Shown here: positions 14,201 through 34,273 of the stretch, one piece after another
How positions within the stretch are numbered: position 1 is the stretch's first letter
How the letters are laid out: each line of letters begins with the position of its first letter
Assembly: GCF_964340395.1 (NCBI RefSeq)
Contig: NC_135559.1
Span: forward strand, 2,145,001-2,209,000
Length of the DNA: 64,000 nucleotides
Direction: 5' to 3'
Source of the DNA: Glandiceps talaboti
Taxonomy: Eukaryota > Hemichordata > Enteropneusta > Spengelidae
Notes under the pieces: generated by a model
Seen by the model: only the letters and a program-made list of their open reading frames with translations
Database searches by the model: none
What the model was told of the DNA's origin: nothing
Position numbers and translations under genes: made by a program

Positions 14201-17200
14201 TGCATAATAGTTGTATTATCCTATCGATGCACTGATGTTGAGTGAAGGCTTAATTTGATTGGTCAGATTTTCTAATTCATTTGCACAATAGTTGTATTAT
14301 CCTATCAATACACTGATGTTGAGTGAAGGCTTAATTTGATTGGTCAGATTTTCAAATTCATTTGCACAATAGTTGTATTATCCTATCGATGCACTGATGT
14401 TGAGTAAAGGCTTAAGTTGATTGGTCAGATTTTCTAATTCATTTGCATAATATTTGAATAATCCAAGCCACACCTTGATGTTGAGTAAAGGCATATCATT
14501 GGTCAGCTTTTGTTGTTGATTTGCATATTTTTTGCATAATCCAACCCTGATGTTGATGTTGAGTGAAGGCGCTTGTATAATTGGTCCGACATACTAGTTG
14601 ATTTGCATAATATCTGCATTATCCAATTGATACCCAGATGTTAAATCAGAATATTGCTGGTCAGATTTTACCAGTTCATTTACACACTCACTATTCTCCT
14701 GAACCAAGAAATTAAAAAGTTGTGACTTCAAAGTATATGTAATTTAATTTTGTTTAAAGTTACTGTTAACTGCAAGGAAGTGGCAGTGGTGTGGATTAAA
14801 GTATCTACCAATGACTGGTTCTTACATTTGAACTCCACCTTTTATCTATCAATGACATTCTACCCTATTGTTCTCTACAGGTGATATTGGACCACCATCA
14901 GCTCCAGGACTTCCAGGTGAAAAAGGTAGACCAGGTTTGCCCGGTCTACGGGGCTTTGATGGCAGAATAGGAAGACCTGGTAGTGATGGATTTAGAGGAG
15001 AAAATGGTGAGTGAAAACAATGTGTTTTGTAATTATTATGTGTATCTAAGCATTTAACATGCAGAAACTGGAGTACCCGGAGAAAAACCTGCATTACTGG
15101 GTAGAGTCAAACTGAAAGACACTCTTCTTACTTACAGTGTGGTAAATTTAATCAAACCCTGAATTGGTTCGAACACTGACCACAGTGGTAAGAGGCAAGT
15201 GGTTAATCACTCGGCCACTGACAACCCAATATACATACATATATCAAATAGGAATATATTTAAAAATAAAATGAGAATAATTTTAGAAGCTTAGTAGAAT
15301 AATGCTTTCTGTATCTATAGAACAAACACTACAACTGTTGGTGATGCTGTAATATCAGTGTTAAGACTTCTAGATCTATACACTTCCTGTTTCTGTTGCC
15401 TTGGTAACACCGAAAAATATCACACCAAGTTATGATATATGCATTGTTTCACTGTGTGTGTGGTTCCACTAGTAGTAGTGAAGACTGTTCATTTGTTTCA
15501 ACAATTCTAATTTGAATATTCCAATAGATTGAGCACAGACAGTGTTATTTGTGAAAGTGTTCCAGAATTGTAATAACAGTTGTATATAAAGCATCTACAT
15601 AACAAAACTGTACTGTGTTATTGTTGGTGCTGGAATATATCAGAAATATAAAACCAGGAACAGCGTAGCCCAGCTGTATGTCATCCCTAAAAACACGAAG
15701 GAATAATCATGTATAACTTTTGACCCAATATTGTTTAGTCTCATGTAAAGTTGACAAAATGTACTCATCCTCAACTCCACAATTTATTCCAAGGTGAGGA
15801 CGGTTTCCCTGGTCTTCCTGGTCAAGAAGGTGACCGCGGTCGTCCCGGAACAGGCATGGAAAAGGGAGAAACAGGTGAACGTGGAAGAATGGGAGATATG
15901 GGTATTCCAGGTAAGATTAATGTGCTTACACTACAGAAAATTATATCTCTTCCCAACAAACTTGAAACTATAATACATGTAGATATTGGACTTTTTACAT
16001 TGTCACAATACTTGATGTCACTAGTTTTCCAGTCAACATGACTTTTAATGTCACGAGTTTTCCAGTCTATTTTAGAAAAGCAAGGTGTATGGATTATAGT
16101 TATTTCTATAGTGTGTTTTTATATTTTGATATTAAGTTGTAGAATTGACATCAATAGATATAAAATTGTACATAGTCTTTTTAGCTGTTGAAAGCAAGGA
16201 AATGCTCATAAAATTGGAGAACATTAATAGCAGGTGATGTTTTTATGGTATATTGCAAATACTGTGAATGAAATGGAAATAGATGTACTATTTGCATAAT
16301 CCTTTGAATAAAGGGTAAAAAAATATGCTATATTGTGTTACCCTGTTGGTAGCTGTACTCAAAAGAGGATCATGTGAGGAGAGAGCACCCCACATTAGGG
16401 TGTGTAAGGGGTAGAACTGTCAAAATGATGTCAGCAATGTACCGTATGCAAAGAAGTAAAAATATGCATGGAAAATAGCATCATGAGCTCCTAAAATTCA
16501 CTTGATTGAAACAAAGAGAAATAGATTTCAGATAGCTTAGAATTCCATTGTTTATGCTGCCAAACACTTGGAGACGACAATTTTAAATGTATGCCACAGA
16601 ACTATTAGATTCTGGCTATCTCTTCCACTGCCGAACAGCACCCCTAGTGGCCAAACATTAAAATCTTTTGTTTTTCCTATGGACGATGGCATCCACAATG
16701 TTGTTATAAGAATGTACTGAAAATTTTATTTTAGGTCAAGATGGCTTGCCAGGAAGACGAGGTCAAGATGGATTCCCAGGATTTAAAGGCAGAAAAGGTG
16801 CCCCAGGTGTACGTGGTATACCAGCCCTACCGGGTAGACCTGGTGTCAGTGGTCCAAATGGATTACCTGGACTTAGCGGCATTACAGGTATGAAGTGATA
16901 TCAGTGTATAATGCCATGTTAGTATTGTACACTGATGGAGTACCTTTAGTCAGTGTAGTAGCACATAGCCTCACTAAACTCAGTAGTATTTGTCAAAACA
17001 AAAGAAGTGTGTGTGTTCCCATAAATCCCTGCAGGAACTTCACAAAATGGCTGAACATATGTAACGTACACTAGGGATTCTTTACAAGATTCAATGTAGT
17101 ATATTTTTTGCATGAAACTGCTGAAGATCAAAATAAAAATAGAAAATTATGAAAATATTTTTGCAATTAGAACTACTGGGCGTTAGTGTTTCGTGATGTA

Positions 17201-20200
17201 GGATATTGTTCTAAGTGTTTTGTGAAGGCCTTCTTTAAGAGGCTATATATAGTGATGATAATGGCAATAATATATGCCATTGTTAAAACCTCCAATTGTG
17301 AAGTGCTTCATTTCATACTGACCATGTACTTCTAAGAATAAATATGCTAATTTATGTGTTTTTTCAGGTGGTCGCGGTGAACCTGGACTAACAGGCAGCC
17401 TTGGATTACCAGGTGTGAATGGCTTTAAGGGAGACAGTGGTGACCCGGGTGTACCAGGACCATTAGGACCACAAGGCCCACCTGGTTTCAATGGTTTGAA
17501 GGGTGAAAAGGGTGCTTCTGGTTTGGAAATAAGGGGCTTTAAGGGCGACATGGGTGAACCAGGATTCCCTGGTATCATTGGACAGCCAGGAGTACGTGGA
17601 CCACCAGGACAAAGAGGACCAGAGGGTAAGTCATGTATCAAATTACCATCAGAACTGCTCATCTTAAAATCATATTATCTGATATGACAAAACTCCTTAG
17701 TTTGTCCTACTTCCTTTGTGTCAGATATCGTGAGATGGTACACTATTTGACAATATTTGAGTTGTAATCACAATGTGTGAAATGGGACACTGACAATGTT
17801 CGAGTTGTAAATGAATCTACCCTGTGTGAGCTTACGGGCTTTGCCTAGTTATTGTATTACAAACCCTGATTATGTCCAACCATATTGAGGTAAAGCTACC
17901 TAGTTACTAGTTAAAAGTTGAGTTACAAGTAAACATTACTGAACTAATCATAAACACTCTACTTGTTCACATAGGACGTCCAGGCTTCCCAGGTTTAAAT
18001 GGTGATCCAGGTTCTGCTGGTCAGCCAGGATTTGATGGAAGTCAGGGCTTACCAGGATTTAGAGGTGGACCAGGTGAAGCAGGTCGTCCAGGTATGTTAT
18101 CTTTTAAAAATCTTTTACTGAAATTCATGTGTTGTTCTAAAGGTTACACTACTCAGTTGACCTTACCAAAGTATATCTTCCTCAGGATATCATGGCTTTG
18201 TCATGCCTTGATACTGAATAGTGATTTGTGGCTTATAATTTATAACATTTACATCTTCTGCTGAAATTTAATGTCTTTTTCTGTTAGGTCCACATATTAA
18301 TAAAATGTGATGTGTTTTCTGTTAGGTCCACATGTTAATAAAATGTGATGTCTTTTCTGTTAGGTCCACATGTTAATAAAACGTTATGTGTTTTCTGTTA
18401 GGTCCACATGTTACTAAAATGTTATGTGTTTTCTGTTAGGTCCACATGTTAATAAAACGTTATCTGTTTTCTGTTAGGTCCACATGTTAATAAAAAGTTA
18501 TGTTTTTTTCTGTTAGGTCCACATGTTAATAAAAAGTTATGTGTTTTCTGTTAGGTCCACATGTTACTAAAATGTTATGTGTTTTCTGTTAGGTCCACAA
18601 GTTAATAAAAAGTTATGTTTTTTTCTGTTAGGTCCACATGTTAATAAAATGTTATGTGTTTTCTGTTAGGTCCACATGTTAATAAAATGTTATGTGTTTT
18701 CTGTTAGGTCCACATGTTCATATAACTTGATTTGTTTTCTGTTAGGTCGATCCACATGTTAATAAAACGTGATGTGTTTTCTTTCAGGTCCACGAGGTGA
18801 AGAAGGTGACTCAGGTTCAGCTGGTTCACCAGCCCCATCTGGTATCAAGAGTTTCTTACTAACACGTCACAGTCAGACTGCTCAGATACCAGAATGTCCT
18901 GCTGGACAGAAAGAAATGTGGACAGGTTACAGTTTGTTGTACACAGAGGGTAATGACAAGTCTCACTTCCAGGACTTAGGTAAGTCTAGGTCAATGGCCA
19001 ATATTTTATTTCATTTTCCATTTATTTATTTATTTGATTAATTAATTGTTTGTTTATTTGTATGTTTGTTTGTTTGTTTGTTTATTCTGCTCTGTCAGCT
19101 CCCTATTAGCAGGGAGAGAACTACGTATGGGTATAACCTTTATATACACTGCCATATTCCTGAAAAGTAGGAGCCAATTTGAACCAAACAGTGCATGATT
19201 CCTAAATGCTACACCCCTTTATTTCACAATCATAGTTTTTATCCTTGTCCATGAAAGCATTGTATTGTTAATATATATATAGGAAGTGATCAAAGTAGAG
19301 AAATATGACTTTGTCAGTCTAGTCGTATATGTACACTTCTCATTTACATTTCTTTTTGACCTACCCAGGTATGGCAGGATCATGTCTTCCCAGGTTCAAC
19401 ACAATGCCATTTGTATACTGTAACATCAATGAACAATGTAACTATGCAAGCCGTAATGATAAGTCCTATTGGTTGTCTACCAGTGCACCAATTCCAATGA
19501 TGCCAGTAGGAGATACAGACATTATTCCATACATCAGTAGATGTACAGTGTGTGAATCACCCAAACAAGTCATGGCTGTACATAGTCAAGATTTGTTGGT
19601 CCCAGATTGCCCTAATGGATGGGATGGACTCTGGATTGGATACAGTTTTGCTATGGTAGGAATGGCTTATATACTTCATATGCTTCTAAGAATTTCATGT
19701 CACTTCTGACATGAATTTTGACATCACTTAATGATAGGACATGTATAGTGCATCCAGCCAGATCTGTATAGTTAATATAGCAAAATTGATACAAGTACAA
19801 CAAAAAACAGGAGAATGTATTTCTACACTCATGTCTGTATAAAACATTTCAAATCTTCAAGAAATTTTTAATTTACACCCAAGTCTTTAGCTATGTTTTA
19901 ACAAAGTTGTAGTGTTCAATAAACTGTGTTCAAGAAAATAAGTGATATAAGACTTTTGTTTTCCCATCAAGGTGGGTATATATTAGAACTCACAATTTTT
20001 TAACTATTTTCAAATTTGCAGCCATTTCCAAATGATGACCTTTCATTGATGGATTAGAGATTATTTTTTCCTTTTGTTCATGACTTCTCCAAAACCTGAT
20101 GTGAAATTTCCTTGTATTCCATACCTGCAAATTAAAGTTCCAGATATCCACCATGTTATCTTACCATTTCTTTTCTACTCTCAACAGTACACAGCTTCTG

Positions 20201-20439
20201 GTGCTGAAGGTGGTGGCCAGTCTCTTTCTAGTCCTGGTTCATGTATGGAAGATTTCCGAGCAACACCATTTATAGAATGTAATGGCCGAGGAATGTGTCA
20301 TTTCTTCGCAAATAAATTTAGTTTCTGGTTGGTAACCATTGGAGACAATGAACAATTCGCTATTCCATCTAAGCAAACACTTAAAGCTGGTAATCTCAGA
20401 TCTCGTGTCAGTCGTTGTCAAGTCTGCCGAAAACTATAG
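289..20439 (+). CDS. COL4A2-like: Type IV collagen alpha chain, alpha-2-like (C-terminal ~1371 aa, 26 exons; 5' part outside window)
   Basis: Basement-membrane network collagen. Coding exons: 289-487, 657-833, 1474-1602, 2703-2884, 3205-3280, 3748-3845, 4493-4616, 4951-5145, 5688-5912, 6498-6659, 7247-7420, 8005-8148, 9087-9221, 10145-10323, 11387-11450, 11662-11832, 13621-13728, 13992-14063, 14881-15006, 15794-15910, 16735-16887, 17368-17625, 17975-18091, 18788-18979, 19369-19655, 20188-20439. All junctions are GT/AG and phases agree; most introns split a Gly codon after its first base (G|GN), typical of type IV collagen. The protein is Gly-X-Y with short interruptions, then a full NC1 domain. 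NC1 stretches such as [20 protein letters not shown] and [15 protein letters not shown] resemble alpha-2 chains more than alpha-1. R-G-D occurs in the exons at 4493, 5688 and 9087. The 7S region is upstream. Subfamily call is from memory; the family call is secure. Confidence 0.95.
1621..1658 (+). repeat. (CTGT)n microsatellite
   Basis: A perfect CTGT run starting about 20 bp after the donor of collagen exon 1474-1602, followed by degenerate TGTC/TTTG sequence to about 1800. Confidence 0.9.
5180..5229 (+). repeat. (GA)n(GT)n microsatellite
   Basis: A GA run passes directly into a GT run, in the collagen intron after exon 4951-5145. Confidence 0.9.
6150..6497 (+). repeat. Tandem ~71-bp array copying the intron/exon boundary of the next collagen exon
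   Basis: Four full and one partial unit of 71-72 bp lie directly upstream of the exon starting at 6498. Each contains intron-end sequence, an acceptor-like TAG, and a copy of the exon's first bases, up to a CAG|GT. Exon-like copies are at 6213-6230, 6285-6302 and 6356-6373; the fourth unit (about 6421-6443) has a mutated TAG. Unit starts are exactly 72, 71 and 2 x 71 bp apart, ending at the real acceptor. Confidence 0.9.
10387..10575 (+). pseudogene. Degenerate reverse-transcriptase tail of a non-LTR retrotransposon
   Basis: One frame reads like the C-terminal end of a non-LTR (CR1/L2/Jockey-type) reverse transcriptase: [20 protein letters not shown], then DLH[17 protein letters not shown], then [14 protein letters not shown]. 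The usual family motif LHWLPV is interrupted by TGA replacing the Trp codon. It lies in the collagen intron after exon 10145-10323, on the sense strand. No other part of an element was recognised, so it is a dead 5'-truncated fragment. Clade assignment is from memory. Confidence 0.75.
11138..11158 (+). repeat. Short (CAA)n microsatellite
   Basis: A short CAA run in a collagen intron. Confidence 0.8.
12206..12345 (-). mobile_element. Fragment of the SINE family also seen at about 15075-15228
   Basis: Shares with 15075-15228 the series ctggagtaccc, gcattg-tgggtag-gtcaaa, cttcttac-tacag and aatcaaaccc, in the same order and spacing. The tRNA-like head of the other copy is not recognisable here. 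It lies just before the large minisatellite in the same collagen intron. Confidence 0.5.
12360..13462 (+). repeat. 1.1-kb minisatellite of 15- and 23-bp units
   Basis: About 60 head-to-tail units built from two variants, CCAATAACCTAGTAAC (short) and CCAGTACCCCAATAACCTAGTAA (long), interleaved irregularly. It occupies most of the collagen intron between exons 11662-11832 and 13621-13728. Long minus-strand open frames here are artefacts of the repeat. Confidence 0.95.
14110..14640 (+). repeat. ~80-bp tandem repeat in a collagen intron
   Basis: About seven diverging units with core TTCATTTGCATAATAGTTG, TATTATCCTATCGATGCACTG and ATGTTGAGTGAAGGCTTAA. The first four are close to identical and later ones drift. 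No splice-site sequence is included in the unit, unlike the arrays at 6150 and 18265. Confidence 0.85.
15075..15228 (-). mobile_element. tRNA-derived SINE copy
   Basis: Read on the minus strand, the element begins with a tRNA Ser/Leu-like head. It has an A box TGGCCGAGTG (around 15210-15220) and a B box GTTCGAACC (around 15165-15174) about 40 bp apart, followed by a non-tRNA body shared with the fragment at 12206-12345. No flanking target duplication was resolved. It sits in a collagen intron. Confidence 0.6.
18265..18787 (+). repeat. Tandem 38-bp array of splice-acceptor-like units before the NC1-linking exon
   Basis: Thirteen copies of a ~38-bp unit containing TTTTCTGTTAG|GTCCAC, with AGs near 18286, 18324, 18362, 18400, 18438, 18476, 18515, 18553, 18591, 18630, 18668, 18706 and 18744. 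They end at the genuine acceptor TTTTCTTTCAG|GTCCACGAGG (exon start 18788). The unit therefore duplicates the polypyrimidine tract, the AG and the first six exon bases. Confidence 0.9.
18788..20439 (+). other. NC1 domain exons of the collagen IV chain
   Basis: The last three coding exons (18788-18979, 19369-19655, 20188-20439) encode the end of the triple helix and the trimerising NC1 domain, two C4 repeats. All 12 expected cysteines are visible, six per repeat (PEC, GSC, YC-QC, RC-VC; then PDC, GSC, EC-MC, RC-VC). The domain starts near LLTRHSQT and ends SRCQVCRKL-stop. A Met in PIPMMPV and the Lys in TLKAG match the positions that form the sulfilimine cross-link (Met93 and Hyl211 in human numbering, recalled). 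The exon 19369-19655 ends after GYSFAM in phase 0, and the last exon resumes at [11 protein letters not shown]. Confidence 0.95.
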
Positions 20440-22560
20440 TGATTTTTACAATGTTAGACTAAAACCAAGGAATCGATAATCATGTATTTTAATATTTTAA
20501 TACGGCCACAATCATGATTATACAATAATTGGAATCTTAATTCATGGTCTTTTATCAGACATCGTCACTACATACCTCAAATGTATGACAAATATTCATT
20601 TTAATTTTATGTTATATCCCTTATCATCTTTTTTCATTGTATTTCGGATGGTGCTATTTTACAAACATGGACGAACTACAGCCTGGAGCAAAAATCTATA
20701 ATGAAATTATTATTCAGTGAAAGAAACAAGAAATTGTGTTTTATAATACTCAAGAGACCTTCGGAAAGATAGAGAGGAAGTAAATAAGATGTATTATTGT
20801 ATAGTCCTTCCAGTAATTTGATCAAATAGTGGGCAGTTGGTGTATAAGAAACATGAAAACTAGATGCGTTATGTAGCTTACCCCTCATCAGCCTGCTCTT
20901 ACCACATGAAGAAGTTGGCTGATGTGTGAGGGCGCCTAACATAACATACCTTGCAGACTACATCATTTAATACTACCGTGTTAGTATATATCAGAAGTGA
21001 TGTCCACCCAACAAAATAAGATGTTCTATTCCTTTGATATTGATTATTCAATACAGTTGTTCATGTCACTCGGATTCTTACAACTATAATTTCATTATGG
21101 ATTTTTGCACTGAGAGTGAGCTGTATGCAAATTTTACATGGTGCTCTCTCTCTCTTTTCGTTACCGTTAGTAATTTTTGACCAGTTTCTTTTGTATTAAC
21201 TTGTCAAATTAATATGGACTAATTGGGGTTATGTTTTAAAGTATTCCATTATCTGTATTCAAGTTTAAACCAACCAAAATTACCAGTATTTTCTGGGATT
21301 TGATGCTCACAGCTGTTGATATTGTCTCACCTTTGACCTGTATTCATACACCTAAACAATTTTAAGAATGTATTTTAAGTTTTGTTCACTCATTCTCTGT
21401 ATCCATAAGATCTAGGGGTGTGGATTTTTAATCTTTAAATGAATTTTCTTTACAATCACTTCAGACCAATAATGTTTTATGGTATTACATTTCTCACTCA
21501 GAAATAAACTCATTTACCGCTACAAGGATTTTTACCAATATTTATATCATAGTAATAGTTCTTACTCTTATGTACCGGTTCAAAAATCTTGTTAATTTTT
21601 TACATGTCATGTCATTTTGTTATTAAATATTAAAAAAATCATTTTCAGTATCTGAAATATGTAAATGAAAAAGCTTTTTGTGAGTCCAACATTTTTAACG
21701 TCTGTAAACCTTTGTACCTCCAGTTTTTATCTAACAATTTTCACATGGTGCTACAAATCCTAGCACTTACAGTTTGCAGCTCACACCAGAATATATTTTA
21801 ATTTTTTTTTTTAATTTGTATTTTTACAGTTGATTTAATATTTTAAATGGATGTATTGGTAGTATTGTATGTCTTCATAGTTTCTATATAATAACCAACC
21901 ATTCCATTTCCCAGTAAAAATTTCTGAAATACTATATTGTACACTAACATGTATTTAAGTCTTCAAGTTGGAAGAATTTTCAGTTTTCCATAAAAAGGGA
22001 ACAACACATTCAGATATCAGTTTTACAACTTTAGACTGTTATGTTTTCATACAGAACATTTGCTCTCACAACAAGAAATTTTTGAGTCAAAAATGTGTTG
22101 TCTCTTTGAAAATTGAAAACTTTCTATGGCTGCCTTTCCACCACTATATATATGTTCCATAATGCATTGCTGCATGTTTGGGGTCAGGGGTCAAATACCT
22201 TATTTGCATTTTGGTGATGGAGATCTAAATCTGCAATGTATATTTCCAAACCCTACGCCAGCTAGATTGTTCACATACCTGTCTTCAGCATGTGTTCATG
22301 GCAGTGCATGGTGGAATGTTACATAGTGCAAACTAACTTTTATCACCCTTGCTATTATGTATAATGGTATACTCCTATTTGCTTTGTACAAGAAAGGCTG
22401 ATCCACTTTTGAGGATAGGGGGAGGAAGATTAAAAGTTCAGTTAGTGCCATTTCTTATCGTTGTCAAATATACTTTAAGACGTGTCCTTTTGTCATTTGT
22501 AAGTTTTTATTCCAACATTTTGATGAACAAGAAATAAATTTTGTATGATCTTTCCCTATA
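20440..22560 (+). other. Collagen IV 3' untranslated / downstream region
   Basis: AT-rich, with no convincing ORF. Candidate polyadenylation signals AATAAA are at 21503-21508 and 22533-22538; the second is followed by T/GT-rich sequence. Which is used cannot be told from sequence. Confidence 0.45.
20862..20948. mobile_element. Palindromic MITE copy (family A)
   Basis: The right arm ggctgatgtgtgagggcgcc...cataccttgcagac is clear; the left arm (gatgcgttatgtag...cccctcatcagcc) is degenerate but complementary. It belongs to the family with copies at 23129, 34274, 46556 and 54227. Confidence 0.6.
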
Positions 22561-23128
22561 TGTAGTGTGATGGTAGTGACTGAATTGATGGTTGAGTGAT
22601 AGTGTTATAATTCATCATTACCAGCCATGATTAACATCCAATGTGAGAAATTGTACTTTACTTGCTATGATTTTATAGCCTACACCTCCCACCCCTGCCC
22701 ACTTTGTCAACTTTATTTCCAACTTTCACTGCTTGCAAATAGTACTCTGTATCATTCACCATCCTAAACCACAGACTCTTTTATGGCACCGTACAAGACA
22801 CGCCACTTTATTTTGCAGTGTCGCAAAAGAAATAACAGCTCTAGTTTGCAAGAATGGTCTCACTTAATTCTTGCTCTGTTACCATAGAGGATGCTATACA
22901 GTGAGCTATCCAAGTGCTCTTGTTACGCCAACCGAGTCCCTATCGAGAAAGGTGGGGGGGGGTCATACTTCTACTTAATGCTTAAAAAATCAGGAGACAA
23001 AAGTCTACCAAGTCGAAGTACATAGTTATTATGTACCCTTACTGTGGGTGAACCCCAATCCCCATGTACATTCTTCTTTAATCTTTGACATATTTTTGAA
23101 ATTACTATTTATGGATTTAATGTCTGAC

Positions 23129-23238
23129 TAGACTGTAAGATTGGTTGTGTCGTTATGCTATGCCCTCAACGATCTTGATCTTTTAAAAAGGTTGGTTGAT
23201 GCATGAGGACACCCCAACAGGCGTACCTTACAGATTAA
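23129..23238. mobile_element. Palindromic MITE copy (family A), parent of a tandem array
   Basis: The left end agactgtaag...gccctcaa pairs with the right end ggttgatgcatgagg...gcgtaccttacagatt. The right half continues into the tandem array that follows. Confidence 0.65.
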
Positions 23239-23625
23239 TGTCTGTGTACATGGACATCAAGTGATGTATTTACCATATATAGCTGGTTGATGCACAAGGA
23301 CTAATGTACAAGTACATGGACATCTAGTGATGTATTTACCATATATAGCTGGTTGATGCACAAGGGCACCCCAACAGGCATACCTTACAGATTAATGTCC
23401 AAGTACGTGGACATCTAGTGATGTATTTACCATATATAGCTGGTTGATGCACAAGGGCACCCCAACAGGCATACCTTACAGATTAATGTACAAGTACATG
23501 GACATCAAGTGATGTATTGACCATGTATAGCTGGTTGATGCATGAGGGCGCCCCAACAGGCGTACCTTACAGATTAATGTACAAGTACGTGGACATCAAG
23601 TGATGTATTGACCATATATGTAGCT
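23191..23625 (+). repeat. ~91-bp tandem array made from the MITE right half plus flank
   Basis: Five units beginning at about 23191, 23281 (internally deleted), 23347, 23438 and 23529. Each contains GCTGGTTGATGCACAAGGGC, the MITE end GGCATACCTTACAGATTAAT, and unique flank (tacatggacatctagtgatgtatttacc). Confidence 0.85.
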
Positions 23626-23629
23626 TGAA

Positions 23630-23978
23630 TATAATAATAATGTTGGTTTTATATAGCTCTTTCCCACTTTGTGCTCAAAGTGCTTTACAATTATTACCCC
23701 TGGCACAACGACCCTTCATACTTCCTCAACTCCTGCGGAGCATGCAATCCATTGGTGCAGCCTTTGTAAGCGCATAGGATTAAAGCATTCACATTGCAAC
23801 CTCTATCCTACGAGGTCCCCAGTTATACAGCTGAGTTGACTGAACCACATTCATGGTTCAAATCTTGCCCAAGGACTTTATCCACTCGGAAACAAACAAC
23901 ATCGATGGGGCTCGAACATGCAACCTGCAGATTCCAAGCCGGCCTCTGTAACCATTTGCCCTATCCTTCCAACATATA
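23630..23978 (-). mobile_element. SINE-like dispersed element
   Basis: On the minus strand the element begins near 23978 with a tRNA-like head containing a good B box (GTTCGAGCC, around 23907-23917) and a weak A box. The body ends in sequence of the type tttatatagctctttccc / gtgctcaaagtgctttaca, which I remember from several invertebrate dispersed repeats. It is intergenic, between collagen and glutathione reductase. Confidence 0.5.
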
Positions 23979-25137
23979 GACAACAATCAGCATAATACAC
24001 AACAGTATCGATTATATATAGTTGTATTTTAATCTCTTCAAGCGTTATTAATGGTACATGTACTGAAACAACAGTTCATTTTCAAAAAACCTACATTATC
24101 ATGTATTCAGTATGTCTGCTACATTTAAACAATGTATTCACATAACATATTTCAGAAGAAATGTATTTCAATTGATAACTCATTCTATCACCTTTAGTTT
24201 ATTTCAATATGACATAGTACAGTGTAACTCATGTCTAAACACTTACATATGTGGAGAAATAAAAAAAATTCAAAAAAAGATATCTCTGTTGCAAAGATAT
24301 TTATGAACAAAAGTTCAGTAATTGACTAAGTGTAAGAGTTTAATTTTTAACATAAACACAACAAAGATCTGAAATATAAATGTCTAAGTTTTTGATAAGG
24401 ACAATACTGTGTAAGTGGGTAAAGTCTACCTAGCTGTGGTGCCCATGTATTTTACCACTGTATCCCACCAATATTATGATACATGTTATGGGAAATTTTT
24501 CACCTCTGTTACCATGATTCCCCACCCATACTACTGTACAAGGTGTAGAAATCTATGCAAGTTTACCAAATTTCACCACTCTGTTATCTGGGTTGACTTC
24601 CCCACTAATATAATGGTACAAGATACACAAAACTATCCGATTTTTCTGCCTCTTTTACCATGGCTCCAAAACCTTAGCAAAAACACTGAATGTTTAACAA
24701 ACAGTTTAAAATGTCATCTGTGTTTTACATGACACATAAAGTTGAGAAAAGTTACATACACACATTTATGATATATAATATAGTGGATATGAAACAATTA
24801 TCACAATGTATACAGTAAAAGAATTTATATCAAAGCCTATTTTCGCTTCTTGAAGTTGGATAAACATGATATTGATTATAACTATCTAATCTTATTTCGT
24901 AAAATATATTCAACATTCATCCAGAAAAATAAAATTTCTTATAATCGTTGGGAATGTTGCCGACACGTTCTAAGGTTTGCAAGTAAGTATGGTGACACGC
25001 TGAAACGTTCATGGTTAATATAAGTGACAATTTGTAAGGCTCAGATATGTGTGTAAAAAGTTGTAAGGCTTTCGGTTAATGTATGGTGGCAAGTTGAAAT
25101 GTTCATAGTGAACACATTGTGATAAGTTGTAAGGCTC
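23979..25137. other. Intergenic / glutathione reductase 3' UTR
   Basis: No supported ORF. On the minus strand a possible poly(A) signal AATAAA lies at 24198-24203 (TTTATT on the plus strand), about 0.9 kb after the stop codon. Several diverged short repeats based on 'aagttgtaaggctc' and 'gtgacaag' lie at 25000-25150. Confidence 0.4.
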
Positions 25138-33491
<8,354 letters not shown>

Positions 33492-34273
33492 TTACTCTAC
33501 AGCTCTGCTCTACAGATGCTGAGTTTAGTGGACTTTTTGTAGAACAACAATTGACAAGAGTATCTACAGGAAAACTATGACCTACCATGTACCAGGAATA
33601 GCATCGTGGCTTTTTTTCAACCGATTCATCAATTCGTTTGTTATGATCCTATATTGTTTTATCTACAAGTTATAATATTAGCTGTAATAATCATAGAGTT
33701 AACAGGTTTTTTATATAGTTGGAACCAAAAAACAACTGAAAATAAACTTCTTCTTTTTTTTAAACTACTCAAAATCAAAACCGCTACAACTAGTACAGCT
33801 ATAAAAGTTATACTTGGAGAAAAACTGTAAATTCACAGTTCTTACATTCTTGTATACCATTGGCAATTGAACTTAAAATTCCGAAATATACTATATAGGC
33901 TAACTTTAAATATATTGTATTAAAACTAATTCAGCTTAACGTTGGTTCGGATTTTTTCAGGTTCTTTGTAGTTGTACCATCTCTATGTACGCCTCTACGT
34001 GATTCTCAACTTTTTAAAAAGAGCTTTGAAAATTTAGTATAGAAGTTTAGGTTTGTACATTACTTTAATGCAAATTATAGTCGGCAACATTTCTAATCAA
34101 AACAAAACTTTGTGGTATTCTAGCTAAATTTATTAGTCGGCGTTGACAAGTATGAACGGTAAGATGAAGTTTAGCAGACTACACGCACTTTACGTTGAAC
34201 GACTTGCAATATTTCTTTGGTTTATTATATATAGCAATACATAGCAATATATTTATTATTCCCGGATAATATT

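Noticed and set aside
15075-15228. A functional tRNA gene
   Set aside because: It has A and B boxes, but the sequence does not close into an acceptor stem and continues into a repeat body; a SINE fits better.
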